In this document: one piece after another, positions 25,373 to 33,519 of the stretch
How positions within the stretch are numbered: position 1 is the stretch's first letter
Layout of the letters: the number at the start of each line of letters is the position of its first letter
NCBI RefSeq assembly: GCF_013364235.1
Contig: NZ_CP054919.1
Span: 3,242,054 to 3,306,053, forward strand
Length of the DNA: 64,000 bases
Reading direction: 5' to 3'
Origin: Kitasatospora sp. NA04385
Lineage (GTDB): Bacteria; Actinomycetota; Actinomycetes; Streptomycetales; Streptomycetaceae
Made by a program: the position numbers and the translations under genes
The notes under the pieces: model-generated
The model's database searches: none
Told to the model about the DNA's origin: nothing
The model's input: only the letters and a program-made list of their open reading frames with translations

Positions 25373-25423
25373 CGCGCGTTCCTCCCCGGAGCACCGCTCC
25401 GCTCACCCCGTAAGGATTGGCCG

Positions 25424-25807
25424 ATGTCCCGGAAGACCACCGGCGCCGTGGCCGCGCTCGGCGCCGCGATGCTGCTCGGCGGCGTCACCGCCCAGGCCGC
25501 GCACGCCGAGGCCGAATCGCTCGGCGGGCTCCCCGTGCCCACCACCCACCTGCAGAACACCGACGCCCAGCAGGCCGTCGGCGGCACCACCAGCGCGCTG
25601 GGCTACGCGCTCGCCCCGGTGAAGGAGCTGCGGCTCGACCCGTGGGCCGGCTCCGGCGCGGACGTGCTGAACAACGGCGTCGCGGTCGTCCCCGACAACG
25701 GGGTCGCCCCGGTCGGCACCGCCCCGCTCACCTCGCCGCTGTCCGGCGGCGGCGGCGCGGAGGACCTCCCGCTGGCCGGCCCGCTGCTCGGCGTGCTGCC
25801 CGGCTGA
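25424..25807 (+). CDS. Small secreted protein of unknown function
   Basis: 127 residues. Signal peptide about 1-28 (TAQAAHA/EAE). The mature part is rich in Gly, Leu, Pro and Val without cysteines, ending LPLAGPLLGVLPG. TAAGGA lies eight bases before the ATG. I do not recognise a family. Its place between chaplins and rodlins and its hydrophobic, cysteine-free composition suggest a cell-surface or aerial-hypha role. Confidence 0.7.
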   Translation: MSRKTTGAVAALGAAMLLGGVTAQAAHAEAESLGGLPVPTTHLQNTDAQQAVGGTTSALGYALAPVKELRLDPWAGSGADVLNNGVAVVPDNGVAPVGTAPLTSPLSGGGGAEDLPLAGPLLGVLPG

Positions 25808-25826
25808 GCGCACCGCCGGGCGCGGC

Positions 25827-25885
25827 GGAACGCGCAACGGCCCGGGCTCCTCCCCCCGCGAGGAGCCCGGGCCGCCGCGCGTTCC
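25827..25885. terminator. Large two-part bidirectional terminator
   Basis: An outer 9-bp stem (GGAACGCGC at 25827-25835 with 25877-25885), a two-by-two internal loop and an inner 15-bp stem (25838-25852 with 25860-25874) enclose a seven-base loop. It lies between the convergent small secreted protein genes and can serve both. Confidence 0.9.
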
Positions 25886-25894
25886 GGCGCGGCG

Positions 25895-26602
25895 TCAGAT
25901 CCGCGCCTGGTCCAGCCCGCCGGCGAGCACGCCCACCGGGTCGGCCTGGTTGATCATCTCGCCGGTGGTGGCGGTGGTGGTGGCCGCCAGGTTCCGCACC
26001 GAGTCGGTGACCGAGACCTGGTCCTGCTCGCCGCCGAGCGAGGCGCTCGCCCCCGGGACGGCCTGCACCGGCGCGGTGACCAGGTGCGGGTCGACCTTGT
26101 CCAGGGTCAGCGCGGCGTCGGTGATCCGGCCGCCCTGGCCCTCCACGAAGGAGACCGGCTGCCCCAGGCCGACCGCCGGGCCGCCCAGGTTGAGCGGGGC
26201 GGCCGGGGCGTCCAGGCCGAGGGTGCCCAGCTCGGCGCCGCGGTCCACCTCGGGCAGCGGCAGCACCGCGCCCAGCGAGGGCCCGGTCTTGCCGCCGTTG
26301 ATCGCGGGCAGCACGTGGTCCGGGATCGGCCGGGTGGGGCTCTGCCCGGTCTCGGCGGGCGGCATCAGCGGCGAGGTCGGGATCCCGCCGTGGATCTCGC
26401 CGCCGGCCGGCAGCAGCGGCAGCGACGCGGTCGCCGCGCTGAGCGGGATGCTGAACGGCACCTCCTGGCCGGCCAGGCCGTCCTCGATCGCGGCCACCTC
26501 GGCCGGGGTCTTCGGGGCCGCCTGGGCCACGCCCTGGGTCGCCGCCACGCCGGCGCCGACCGCCAGCAGCAGGGCGCCGGTCGCCCGCTTGGAGAGCTTC
26601 AT
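25895..26602 (-). CDS. Secreted protein of unknown function
   Basis: 235 residues. Signal peptide about 1-28 (QGVAQA/APK). The mature part is Pro/Gly/Leu-rich, lacks cysteine, and includes LPLLPAGGEIHGGIPTSPL and GQPVSFVEGQGGRITDAALT. I do not recognise a domain. No Shine-Dalgarno sequence is apparent; instead an array of CCGAACG-type repeats occupies the 80 bases upstream of the ATG. The composition resembles the neighbouring 127-residue protein. Confidence 0.7.
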   Translation of the reverse strand: MKLSKRATGALLLAVGAGVAATQGVAQAAPKTPAEVAAIEDGLAGQEVPFSIPLSAATASLPLLPAGGEIHGGIPTSPLMPPAETGQSPTRPIPDHVLPAINGGKTGPSLGAVLPLPEVDRGAELGTLGLDAPAAPLNLGGPAVGLGQPVSFVEGQGGRITDAALTLDKVDPHLVTAPVQAVPGASASLGGEQDQVSVTDSVRNLAATTTATTGEMINQADPVGVLAGGLDQARI

Positions 26603-26611
26603 CGTGTTCGC

Positions 26612-26680
26612 CGTTCGTTCGGGTAAATTCGTTCGGGAAAGTTCGTTCGGGTAAATCCGTTCGGGAAAGCCCGTTCGGTG
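26612..26680 (-). repeat. Tandem CGTTCGG array in the 5' region of the secreted-protein gene
   Basis: Five copies of CGTTCGG occur at 12-17-base intervals between 26612 and 26680, alternately followed by GTAAAT and GAAAG, so the higher-order unit is about 30 bases. The array starts ten bases before the ATG at 26602 (minus strand) and must be in the leader or core promoter. Confidence 0.75.
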
Positions 26681-26849
26681 AATTGACCCGAGGTCCGAGT
26701 GCCCGGGTGGGCACCCTGGCGAACGATCCAGCTCCCCTACGGATAGCGGGAGTTAACCGGAACGGCTGAATAATCCGATCTCCGCATGGTCGACAATCCG
26801 ACCGGCGCGCGGGCGAAACGGTGATCGCTGACGAATTTCCCGAAGAGCC

Positions 26850-26875
26850 CGTAACTTTCCGAGTCGCCATTCTTT
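26850..26875 (+). promoter_or_regulatory. Weak sigma-BldN-like promoter of the first rodlin
   Basis: CGTAAC (26850-26855), a 16-base spacer, then CTTT (26872-26875), one mismatch from CGTT, about 60 bases before the ATG. Confidence 0.35.
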
Positions 26876-26934
26876 GATCCCGACGACGACGGGGCAGCAC
26901 CCCTCGAACGGCATTTCAGAGAGGTATCTCCACC

Positions 26935-27279
26935 ATGCTCAAGAAGACTTTCGCTACCGTCGGCCTGGCCGCCGCCGCGCTGGCCGCGGTGTCCACCCCC
27001 GCCGTCGCGATCGGCAACGCGGACGGTTCGGCCGGCTCGATCCAGGGCAACGGCGGCACCAACGCCACCGGCACCTGGGGCAACAACAGCCCGAACTTCC
27101 ACTTCGCCGACAACCCGAACCTCTGCCTCCCGGAGATCCACAACATCGGCGTCGCGGTGCTCGGTGTGGCCGTCCCGGTCGAGGTCGACGCGCTCAACAA
27201 CCAGCCCAAGCAGACCTGCGTGGTCGGCCAGGGCACCCTCGGCAGCGGCGACGGCGGCGTCTCCCACCTGGTCGGCTGA
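26935..27279 (+). CDS. Rodlin-family secreted protein
   Basis: 114 residues. Signal peptide about 1-25 (TPAVA/IGN), then AIGNADGSAGSIQGNGGTNA, SPNFHFADNPNLCLPEIHNI and QTCVVGQGTLGSGDGGVSHL. The pattern of an N-terminal AIG(D/N)xxG, a GNG block, two cysteines and a C-terminal GGVSHL matches rodlins, which order chaplin fibrils into the rodlet layer of aerial hyphae and spores. GAGAGGTA precedes the ATG. The family call is from motif memory, not a search. Confidence 0.78.
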   Translation: MLKKTFATVGLAAAALAAVSTPAVAIGNADGSAGSIQGNGGTNATGTWGNNSPNFHFADNPNLCLPEIHNIGVAVLGVAVPVEVDALNNQPKQTCVVGQGTLGSGDGGVSHLVG

Positions 27280-27299
27280 CCCACCGTCGCTGCCCCCGG

Positions 27300-27320
27300 C
27301 GCGGAGCCCCACGCTCCGCG
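27300..27320 (+). terminator. Hairpin after the first rodlin
   Basis: CGCGGAGC (27300-27307) and GCTCCGCG (27313-27320) form an 8-bp stem with a five-base loop. Confidence 0.7.
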
Positions 27321-27425
27321 CGGTACGACCCGCCGGGGCCGCTCCCCCGGCCCGGCGGTAGGACCCGGCGCGAGCCACGCACCGGTCCGCTGCTCCACTC
27401 CATCAGATCCGAAAAGGAAAACCCA

Positions 27426-27770
27426 ATGATCAAGAAGGCTCTCGCCGCCGCCGGCGTTGCCGCCGCCGGTCTCGCCACGATCGCCTCCCCGGCGATGGCC
27501 ATCGGCGACGCGGACGGCGCCGCCACCTCGGTCCAGGGCAACGGCGGCACCAACGCCACTGGCACCTCGGGCAACCACAGCCCGAACTTCCACACCCTGG
27601 ACAACCCGAACCTCTGCCTCCCCGAGGTCGACAACATCGCCGTCGCCGTCATCGGCGTCGCGGTGCCGATCAAGGCCGACGTCCTGGACAACAAGCCGTC
27701 GCAGACCTGCGTCGTGGGCCAGAACACCGTGGGCAGCGGCGACGGTGGCGTCTCCCACCTGATCGGCTGA
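27426..27770 (+). CDS. Rodlin-family secreted protein
   Basis: 114 residues, closely similar along its length to the preceding gene: AIGDADGAATSVQGNGGTNA, SPNFHTLDNPNLCLPEVDNI and GSGDGGVSHLIG, with the same two cysteines and a signal peptide ending SPAMA/IGD. Tandem rodlin pairs (RdlA/RdlB) are also the arrangement in S. coelicolor. AAAAGGAAA precedes the ATG. Confidence 0.78.
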   Translation: MIKKALAAAGVAAAGLATIASPAMAIGDADGAATSVQGNGGTNATGTSGNHSPNFHTLDNPNLCLPEVDNIAVAVIGVAVPIKADVLDNKPSQTCVVGQNTVGSGDGGVSHLIG

Positions 27771-27787
27771 CCTGCCGGTCGCGACCG

Positions 27788-27828
27788 ACCGCCGGGTCCG
27801 GGGGAGCGATCCCCGCGGGCCCGGCGGT
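27788..27828 (+). terminator. Hairpin after the second rodlin
   Basis: ACCGCCGGG (27788-27796) pairs with CCCGGCGGT (27820-27828), with further GGGG/CCCC pairing inside the loop. Confidence 0.75.
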
Positions 27829-27972
27829 TCCACGTCTCCGGCCGCTCCCGGAAACCTGTTCGTCTGCGGCGCGATCGGGTGATCGGAGCCCCGGTGGGCG
27901 CGTGCAGCGCCGCTCCAGCCGCACCCCTGTGCTGACGTAGAGACGCACCACCTGACGCAGAGAGGAACTCCC

Positions 27973-28230
27973 ATGAAGAGCAAGCTGGGCAAGGCCGTCA
28001 TCACCTCCGTCGCCGCCCTCGCGCTGGCCGGCATCGCCGCTCCCGCCTACGCGCACGTCGCCGTCGGCGGCGGCCACGAGGGCGTGGCCACGGCGGACGA
28101 GCCCTTCGTCGCCGGTCACTGGGGGGGCTTCGCCGAGACCTCCCACATCTTCACCGCGGGCGGCGGCTACGGCTGGGCCACCTCCACCGCCGTCGGCGGC
28201 GGCGAGGGCGGCATCGTCGCGATCGACTGA
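27973..28230 (+). CDS. Small Gly-rich secreted protein
   Basis: 85 residues. Signal peptide about 1-27 (APAYA/HVA). The 58-residue mature protein is Gly/Ala-rich with four His and aromatic residues (HVAVGGGHEGVATADEPFVA, GHWGGFAETSHIFTAGGGYG) and no cysteine. AGAGGAA lies seven bases before the ATG. Unknown family. It closes the run of surface-protein genes and shares CGGGTGATCGG in its upstream region with the chaplin control region. Confidence 0.72.
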   Translation: MKSKLGKAVITSVAALALAGIAAPAYAHVAVGGGHEGVATADEPFVAGHWGGFAETSHIFTAGGGYGWATSTAVGGGEGGIVAID

Positions 28231-28245
28231 CGTCGCGCCGATGCC

Positions 28246-28281
28246 GAGGGCACGGGGGCCGGTCGCGGCCTCCGTGCCCTC
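28246..28281. terminator. Terminator between the surface-protein island and hemB
   Basis: 15-bp arms (28246-28260 and 28267-28281) with one mismatch and a six-base loop start 16 bases after the last small secreted protein. Confidence 0.85.
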
Positions 28282-28363
28282 CGTGCTGCCGGTGCTCGGT
28301 CGTGCCGGCGGGCGGCGCCGGAGCGCCGTTCCGCGCCCGGCGCGCCCCGTGCTCCCGGTCCGG

Positions 28364-29344
28364 TCAGCGCACCATGGCCGCGGCCTCGACGGCCCAGTAG
28401 GTGAGGATCTGCTCGGCACCGGCCCGGCGGATCGAGGTGAGCGTCTCCAGGATGGTGCGCTCGCGGTCGATCCAGCCGTTCGCGGCGGCGGCCTCGACCA
28501 TCGCGTACTCACCGGAGACCTGGTACGCGGCGACCGGCACGGGCGAGGCGTCGGCGACCTGGCGGACGATGTCCAGGTAGGACATCGCGGGCTTGACCAT
28601 CACCAGGTCGGCGCCCTCGGCGACGTCCTGGGCCAGCTCGCGCAGCGACTCGCGGGCGTTGGCCGGGTCCTGCTGGTAGGTCTTGCGGTCGCCCTTGAGC
28701 GAGGAGCCGACGGCCTCCCGGAAGGGGCCGAAGAAGGCCGAGGCGTACTTGGCGGTGTAGGCGAGGATGCCGGTGTCCCGGTGGCCGGCCGCGTCCAGCG
28801 CCTTGCGGACGACCGCGACCTGACCGTCCATCATCCCGGACGGGCCGACCAGGTGGACGCCGGCGTCGGCCTGGACGACGGCCATCTCGGCGTAGCGCTC
28901 CAGGGTGGCGTCGTTGTCGACCGAGCCGTCGGCGGCGAGCACGCCGCAGTGGCCGTGGTCGGTGAACTCGTCCAGGCACAGGTCGGACATCACCACCAGC
29001 CGGTCGCCGACCTCGGAGACCACGTCGCGGATGGCGAGCTGCAGGATGCCCTCGGGGTTGGTGCCCTCGGTGCCGGTGGCGTCCTGCACCTCGGGGACGC
29101 CGAACAGCATGATGCCGCCGATCCCGGCCTCGGCGGCCTCGACCGCGGCCCGGCGCAGGGTGTCCCGGGTGTGCTGGACGACGCCCGGCATCGAGCCGAT
29201 CGGCCGGGGCTCGGTGATGCCCTCGCGGACGAACGCGGGCAGGATCAGCTCGGCCGGGTGCAGCCGGGTCTCGGCGACCAGGCGGCGCATCGCCGGGGTC
29301 GAGCGCAGCCGGCGCGGGCGGACGGACGGGAATTCGGCGGACAC
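28364..29344 (-). CDS. hemB: Delta-aminolevulinic acid dehydratase (porphobilinogen synthase)
   Basis: 326 residues. It condenses two 5-aminolevulinate molecules to porphobilinogen. Schiff-base lysines are K199 ([10 protein letters not shown]) and K251 (VMVKPAMSY). The metal region [14 protein letters not shown] carries the cysteines of a zinc-type enzyme, with a third Cys position reduced. It lies downstream of hemD but behind a strong terminator, so it probably also has its own promoter within 29345-29376. Confidence 0.96.
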   Translation of the reverse strand: MSAEFPSVRPRRLRSTPAMRRLVAETRLHPAELILPAFVREGITEPRPIGSMPGVVQHTRDTLRRAAVEAAEAGIGGIMLFGVPEVQDATGTEGTNPEGILQLAIRDVVSEVGDRLVVMSDLCLDEFTDHGHCGVLAADGSVDNDATLERYAEMAVVQADAGVHLVGPSGMMDGQVAVVRKALDAAGHRDTGILAYTAKYASAFFGPFREAVGSSLKGDRKTYQQDPANARESLRELAQDVAEGADLVMVKPAMSYLDIVRQVADASPVPVAAYQVSGEYAMVEAAAANGWIDRERTILETLTSIRRAGAEQILTYWAVEAAAMVR

Positions 29345-29373
29345 TTCGAAGGCTCCCTAGTCACGGAAGAACG

Positions 29374-29405
29374 CGTCAGGGGGAGGCCGGGGCCTCCCCC
29401 TGACG
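29374..29405 (-). terminator. Strong hairpin between hemD and hemB
   Basis: A perfect 15-bp inverted repeat (29374-29388 and 29391-29405) leaves only two central bases. It lies six bases past the hemD stop. Confidence 0.85.
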
Positions 29406-29410
29406 GAGGG

Positions 29411-31030
29411 TCAACGCGCCTTGCGGCGCGAGCCGGGGCGGCGTTCGCTCGGCCGGTAGACCGGCTCGCCCGCCGCGGTGGCGGCGTCCCGGCGGGTGGC
29501 CCCGAAGTCGGCGAGCGCCTGGGCGAGCGCCGACGCGGACGGGGCCGGGGCCATCACGTCGACCCGCAGGCCGTGCTCCTCCGCCGTCTTGGCGGTGGCC
29601 GGGCCGATGCAGGCGATGACGGTCACGTTGTGCGGCTTGCCGGCGATGCCGACCAGGTTGCGGACGGTCGAGGACGAGGTGAAGAGCACCGCGTCGAAGC
29701 CGCCGCCCTTGATCGCCTCCCGGGTCTCGGCCGGCGGCGGCGAGGCGCGCACCGTCCGGTACGCGGTCACGTCGTCGACCTCCCAGCCGAGTTCGACCAG
29801 GCCGGCCACCAGGGTCTCGGTGGCGATGTCGGCGCGCGGCAGCAGCACCCGGTCGATCGGGTCGAACACCGGGTCGTACGGCGGCCAGTCCTCCAGCAGC
29901 CCGGCCGCGGACTGCTCGCCGGAGGGCACCAGGTCGGGCTTGACGCCGAAGTCGACCAGCGCCTGCGCGGTGGTCTCGCCGACCGCCGCGACCTTGATGC
30001 CGGCGAACGCCCGGGCGTCCAGGCCGTACTCCTCGAACTTCTCCCGGACGGCCTTGACGGCGTTGACCGAGGTGAAGGCGATCCACTCGTAGCGGCCGGT
30101 GACCAGGCCCTTGATGGCCCGCTCCATCTGCTGCGGGGTGCGCGGCGGCTCGACCGCGATGGTCGGCACCTCCTGCGGCACCGCGCCGTACGAGCGCAGT
30201 TGCTCGGACAGGCCGTGGGCCTGCTCCTTGGTGCGCGGCACGAGGACGTTCCAGCCGAACAGCGGCTTGGTCTCGAACCACGAGTGCGAGGCGCGGTGGG
30301 CGACCTGCTCGCCCACCACGGCTATCACCGAGGTCGCCGGGTCCACCGGGGCGGAGACCGGCGAGGGCAGCACCCGGGCGGCCTTCAGGTCGGCGGCGAT
30401 GGCGGCCAGCGTGGAGGTGAAGGTGCGCTGCCGGGTGGTGGTGCCGGAGAGCGTCGCGGAGAGCGCCGCGTCGGGCTTGCGGCCGTGCGCCACCAGCGAG
30501 TTGGCGGTCGCGGGCAGCTGGCCCAGGGTGGTGCGCACGACCAGGGTGGTCTCCGGCGCGCCCAGGTCGACGACCTGGCCGGCCAGCAGCGCCTCGGCGT
30601 CCACGAACCGGACGTCGGCGCCCTGGCCGCCGCGCAGCGGCACGCCCGCGTAGGCGGGCACGCCCACCGACTGGGCGACGCCGGGCACGACCTCGAACGG
30701 CACGCCGGCCTTGGCGCAGCGCAGCATCTCCTGGGCGGCGCAGCCGTCCAGGCCGGGGTCGCCGTCGACGGTGCGGACCAGGTGGCGGCCGGCCTTGACC
30801 GCGTCGGCGGCCAGGTCGGCGAGCTCCCGGCCGGCGTCGGCCGGGTCGATGACCTGGACGCCGCTGGGACAGTGGGTGCGGACCGCGGCGGCGGTCAGCG
30901 GGTCGGCGATCAGTACGTCGGCGGTGCCGAGCACGTCGACGGCGCGCAGGGTGAGCAGTCCGGGGTCGCCGGGGCCGGCGCCGAGGAAGGTGCAGCGCCC
31001 TGCGGGCGGGTGGAATCCGGCGGCGGTCAT
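29411..31030 (-). CDS. hemD: Bifunctional uroporphyrinogen-III methyltransferase / uroporphyrinogen-III synthase
   Basis: 539 residues, a fusion. Residues about 10-240 are a tetrapyrrole (SAM) methylase domain with FLGAGPGDPGLLTLRAVDVL and VPGVAQSVGVPAYAGVPLRG. Residues about 265-515 are a HemD domain (VLVPRTKEQAHGLSEQLRSY, TSVNAVKAVREKF, ATAKTAEEHGL) that cyclises hydroxymethylbilane to uroporphyrinogen III. ATG 31030 overlaps the hemC stop as ATGA. The methylase half is divergent from stand-alone CobA, so whether it still methylates is uncertain. Basic C-terminal tail RPSERRPGSRRKAR. Confidence 0.93.
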   Translation of the reverse strand: MTAAGFHPPAGRCTFLGAGPGDPGLLTLRAVDVLGTADVLIADPLTAAAVRTHCPSGVQVIDPADAGRELADLAADAVKAGRHLVRTVDGDPGLDGCAAQEMLRCAKAGVPFEVVPGVAQSVGVPAYAGVPLRGGQGADVRFVDAEALLAGQVVDLGAPETTLVVRTTLGQLPATANSLVAHGRKPDAALSATLSGTTTRQRTFTSTLAAIAADLKAARVLPSPVSAPVDPATSVIAVVGEQVAHRASHSWFETKPLFGWNVLVPRTKEQAHGLSEQLRSYGAVPQEVPTIAVEPPRTPQQMERAIKGLVTGRYEWIAFTSVNAVKAVREKFEEYGLDARAFAGIKVAAVGETTAQALVDFGVKPDLVPSGEQSAAGLLEDWPPYDPVFDPIDRVLLPRADIATETLVAGLVELGWEVDDVTAYRTVRASPPPAETREAIKGGGFDAVLFTSSSTVRNLVGIAGKPHNVTVIACIGPATAKTAEEHGLRVDVMAPAPSASALAQALADFGATRRDAATAAGEPVYRPSERRPGSRRKAR

Positions 31031-32046
31031 CGGGCGCGCTCCCCCATCAGGTCGGCCGCTCCGGTGTCGAGCAGCCTGGTGGCCAGGGCGCGGCCCAGGG
31101 CCGCGGCCTGCTCCTCGGCGGTCTCGTCGGGGACGAGCGGGCCGGTGGCGGACATCTTGAGCAGTTCCACGCCGTCGGTGGTGCCGACCGCGCCGTTCAG
31201 GCGCAGTTCGGTGCCGGCCCAGGTCGCCAGCGCGGCGACCGGGGCGGAGCAGCCGGCCTCCAGGGTGGCGAGCAGGGCGCGTTCGGCGACCACGGCGGCC
31301 CGGGTGGGGCGGTGGTCGAGCCGGGCCAGGACGGCGGCCAGGGTCGGGTCGACGCACTCGACGGCGAGCGCGCCCTGCCCGGGGGCGGGCAGCATCAGCG
31401 CGGTGTCGAGGTGCTCGGTGATCTCGGCGGAGCGGCCGAGCCGGTTGAGTCCGGCGGTGGCCAGCACCACGGCGTCGAGTTCGCCGGAGGTGACGTAGGT
31501 GATCCGGGTGTCCACGTTGCCGCGGATCGGCACGGTGTCCAGGTCGGCGCCGCGGGCGCGGGCCCAGGCGTTCAGCTGGGCCATCCGGCGCGGGGAGCCG
31601 GTGCCGACCCGGACGGTGCGGCCGCCGGCCCCGGCGACCAGCTCGGCCAGGGTCAGGCCGCCGCGGGCGACCAGCGCGTCCCGGACGTCCTCGCGCTCGG
31701 GGACGGCGGCCAGCAGCAGCCCGGGGGGGGCGGCGGTGGGCAGGTCCTTGAGCGAGTGGACGGCCAGGTCGATCCGGCCCTCCAGCAGGGCGTCGCGCAG
31801 GGCGGAGACGAACACCCCGGTGCCGCCGATCTGGGCCAGCGACTCGCGGGAGACGTCCCCGTAGGTGGTGATCTCGACCAGTTCCACCCGGCGGCCGGTG
31901 ACCTTGGCCACCTCCTCGGCGACCATGCCCGACTGGGCCATGGCGAGGGCGCTGCGGCGGGTGCCGAGGCGCAGCGGCGTCACTGTCTCTTGACCATTCA
32001 TGAGGAGATCGTCCTGGTCGTGCTGGGGGGCTGACGGGGTGTTCAT
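31027..32046 (-). CDS. hemC: Hydroxymethylbilane synthase (porphobilinogen deaminase)
   Basis: 339 residues. Polymerises four porphobilinogens on a dipyrromethane cofactor attached to C266 (LEAGCSAPVAAL). LRLGTRRSALAMAQS and HSLKDLPT are family hallmarks. ATG 32046 overlaps the hemA stop (ATGA). An in-frame ATG at residue 16 is an alternative start giving the usual family length. Confidence 0.96.
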   Translation of the reverse strand: MNTPSAPQHDQDDLLMNGQETVTPLRLGTRRSALAMAQSGMVAEEVAKVTGRRVELVEITTYGDVSRESLAQIGGTGVFVSALRDALLEGRIDLAVHSLKDLPTAAPPGLLLAAVPEREDVRDALVARGGLTLAELVAGAGGRTVRVGTGSPRRMAQLNAWARARGADLDTVPIRGNVDTRITYVTSGELDAVVLATAGLNRLGRSAEITEHLDTALMLPAPGQGALAVECVDPTLAAVLARLDHRPTRAAVVAERALLATLEAGCSAPVAALATWAGTELRLNGAVGTTDGVELLKMSATGPLVPDETAEEQAAALGRALATRLLDTGAADLMGERAR

Positions 32047-33488
32047 CTGGTTGCTCCGGCGGGCGGGACTGCTGCGGCCCGGTCGGTGGGGGCCGGGGGG
32101 ACGGCGGCCTGGGCGGCGGGGATGCCGCCCGGCGGGATCGAGGACCCCGCCTGGGCGCCGATCGGGGTGCCGGAGACAGCGTGCACTGCCGCCGGGTCCA
32201 AGTCGAACAGTTCGCGCAGGGCTTCCGCGTAGGAGGCCCCGCCCGGTTCGGCGGCGAGCTGCTTGACCTTGACGGTGGGGGCGTGCAGCAGTTTGTCGAC
32301 CACCCGGCGCACGGTCTGCGAGATCTCCGCGCTGGAGCGCTCGTCCAGGTCCGGCAGCCGGGAGGTGAGGCGGGCGAGCTCGCTGCTGACCACCTCGGAG
32401 GCCATGGCGCGCAGGGCGACCACGGTCGGGGCGATCCGGGCGGCGCGCTGCGCCTGGCCGAAGGCGGTGACCTCGTCCGCGACGATGGTGGAGACGGCGT
32501 CCACGTCGCCCGCGCCGGGGGTGGCGGCGTGCGCGTGCGAGAGGCTCTCCAGGTCGACCAGCAGGGCGCCGGCCAGGCCGTGCACGGCGTGGTCGACGTC
32601 CCGGGGCATGGCCAGGTCGAGGAAGGCCAGCGGGGAGGCGGCGCTACGGGCGGCCGTGTTTTCTCGACTCGCGCGCCGTACGGCGATGGCGGCGGCGGCC
32701 TCGGCGGCGTCGATGACGGTGCCGGCCGCGCCGGTGCAGGAGATCACCAGGTCGACGTCGGCGAGCGCCTGCGGGACCTTGGCGAAGTCCAGGGTGCGGG
32801 CGGCGCCGCCGAGGATCTCCACCAGCCGCTCGGCGCGGGCCGGGGTGCGGTTGGCGATCAGCAGGTCGGTGACGCCGGAGCGGACCAGGGTGGCGGCGGC
32901 CAGCGAGCTCATCGAGCCCGCGCCGACCACCAGGGCGCGCTTGCCGGCGATCGGGCCGGCCCCGGCGGCGACCTGCTCCAGGCCGAAGGTGACCAGCGAC
33001 TGGCCGGCCTTGTCGATGCCGGTCTCGCTGTGCGCGCGCTTGCCGACCCGCAGGGCCTGCTGGAACAGCTCGTTCAGGCCGCGGCCCGCGGTGTGCTCCT
33101 CCTGCGCCTTGGCCAGCGCGTCGCGCAGCTGGCCGAGGATCTGGCCCTCGCCGACGACCATCGAGTCCAGGCCGCAGGCCACCGAGAACAGGTGGTGGAC
33201 GGCGCGGTCCTCGTAGTGCACGTACAGGTGGGGGGTGAGCTCGTCCAGGTCGACGCCGCTGTGCCCGGCGAGCAGCTGGGACAGCTCGGCGACGCCCGCG
33301 TGGAACTTGTCCACGTCGGCGTACAGCTCGATCCGGTTGCAGGTGTTGACCAGCGCGGCCTCGCCGACGGTCGCCGAGGCGGCCGCGTCGTGCAGCAGCC
33401 TGGTCGGGGCCAGGCCGGTGAGCGCGGCGCGCTCCAGCACGCCGACCGGCGCGGTCCGGTGGCTCAGACCGACTACCAGAAGACTCAT
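32043..33488 (-). CDS. hemA: Glutamyl-tRNA reductase
   Basis: 481 residues. Reduces glutamyl-tRNA(Glu) to glutamate-1-semialdehyde, the first committed step of haem synthesis. Catalytic C50 is in ALVNTCNRIELYAD, and the NADPH domain starts ALVVGAGSMSSLAAATLV. A C-terminal Pro/Ala-rich extension of about 55 residues goes beyond the family core. It lies 31 bases downstream of rex and is therefore under Rex control. Confidence 0.96.
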   Translation of the reverse strand: MSLLVVGLSHRTAPVGVLERAALTGLAPTRLLHDAAASATVGEAALVNTCNRIELYADVDKFHAGVAELSQLLAGHSGVDLDELTPHLYVHYEDRAVHHLFSVACGLDSMVVGEGQILGQLRDALAKAQEEHTAGRGLNELFQQALRVGKRAHSETGIDKAGQSLVTFGLEQVAAGAGPIAGKRALVVGAGSMSSLAAATLVRSGVTDLLIANRTPARAERLVEILGGAARTLDFAKVPQALADVDLVISCTGAAGTVIDAAEAAAAIAVRRASRENTAARSAASPLAFLDLAMPRDVDHAVHGLAGALLVDLESLSHAHAATPGAGDVDAVSTIVADEVTAFGQAQRAARIAPTVVALRAMASEVVSSELARLTSRLPDLDERSSAEISQTVRRVVDKLLHAPTVKVKQLAAEPGGASYAEALRELFDLDPAAVHAVSGTPIGAQAGSSIPPGGIPAAQAAVPPAPTDRAAAVPPAGATR

Positions 33489-33519
33489 GCCCCCACCTCG
33501 TCGTGACGGATGTGCGTGC

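Larger units (their letters stand above)
26603..26934. other. Divergent region between secreted-protein and first rodlin genes
   Basis: 332 bases. Left side: the CGTTCGG array. Right side: a relatively AT-rich stretch with CGTAAC at 26850-26855 and CTTT 16 bases later, a weak sigma-BldN-like promoter for the rodlin. No gene is seen. Confidence 0.5.

Noticed and set aside
28241..31498. A 1085-codon open frame on the plus strand
   Set aside because: Antisense to hemB and hemD, both clear enzymes; wrong GC3 pattern.
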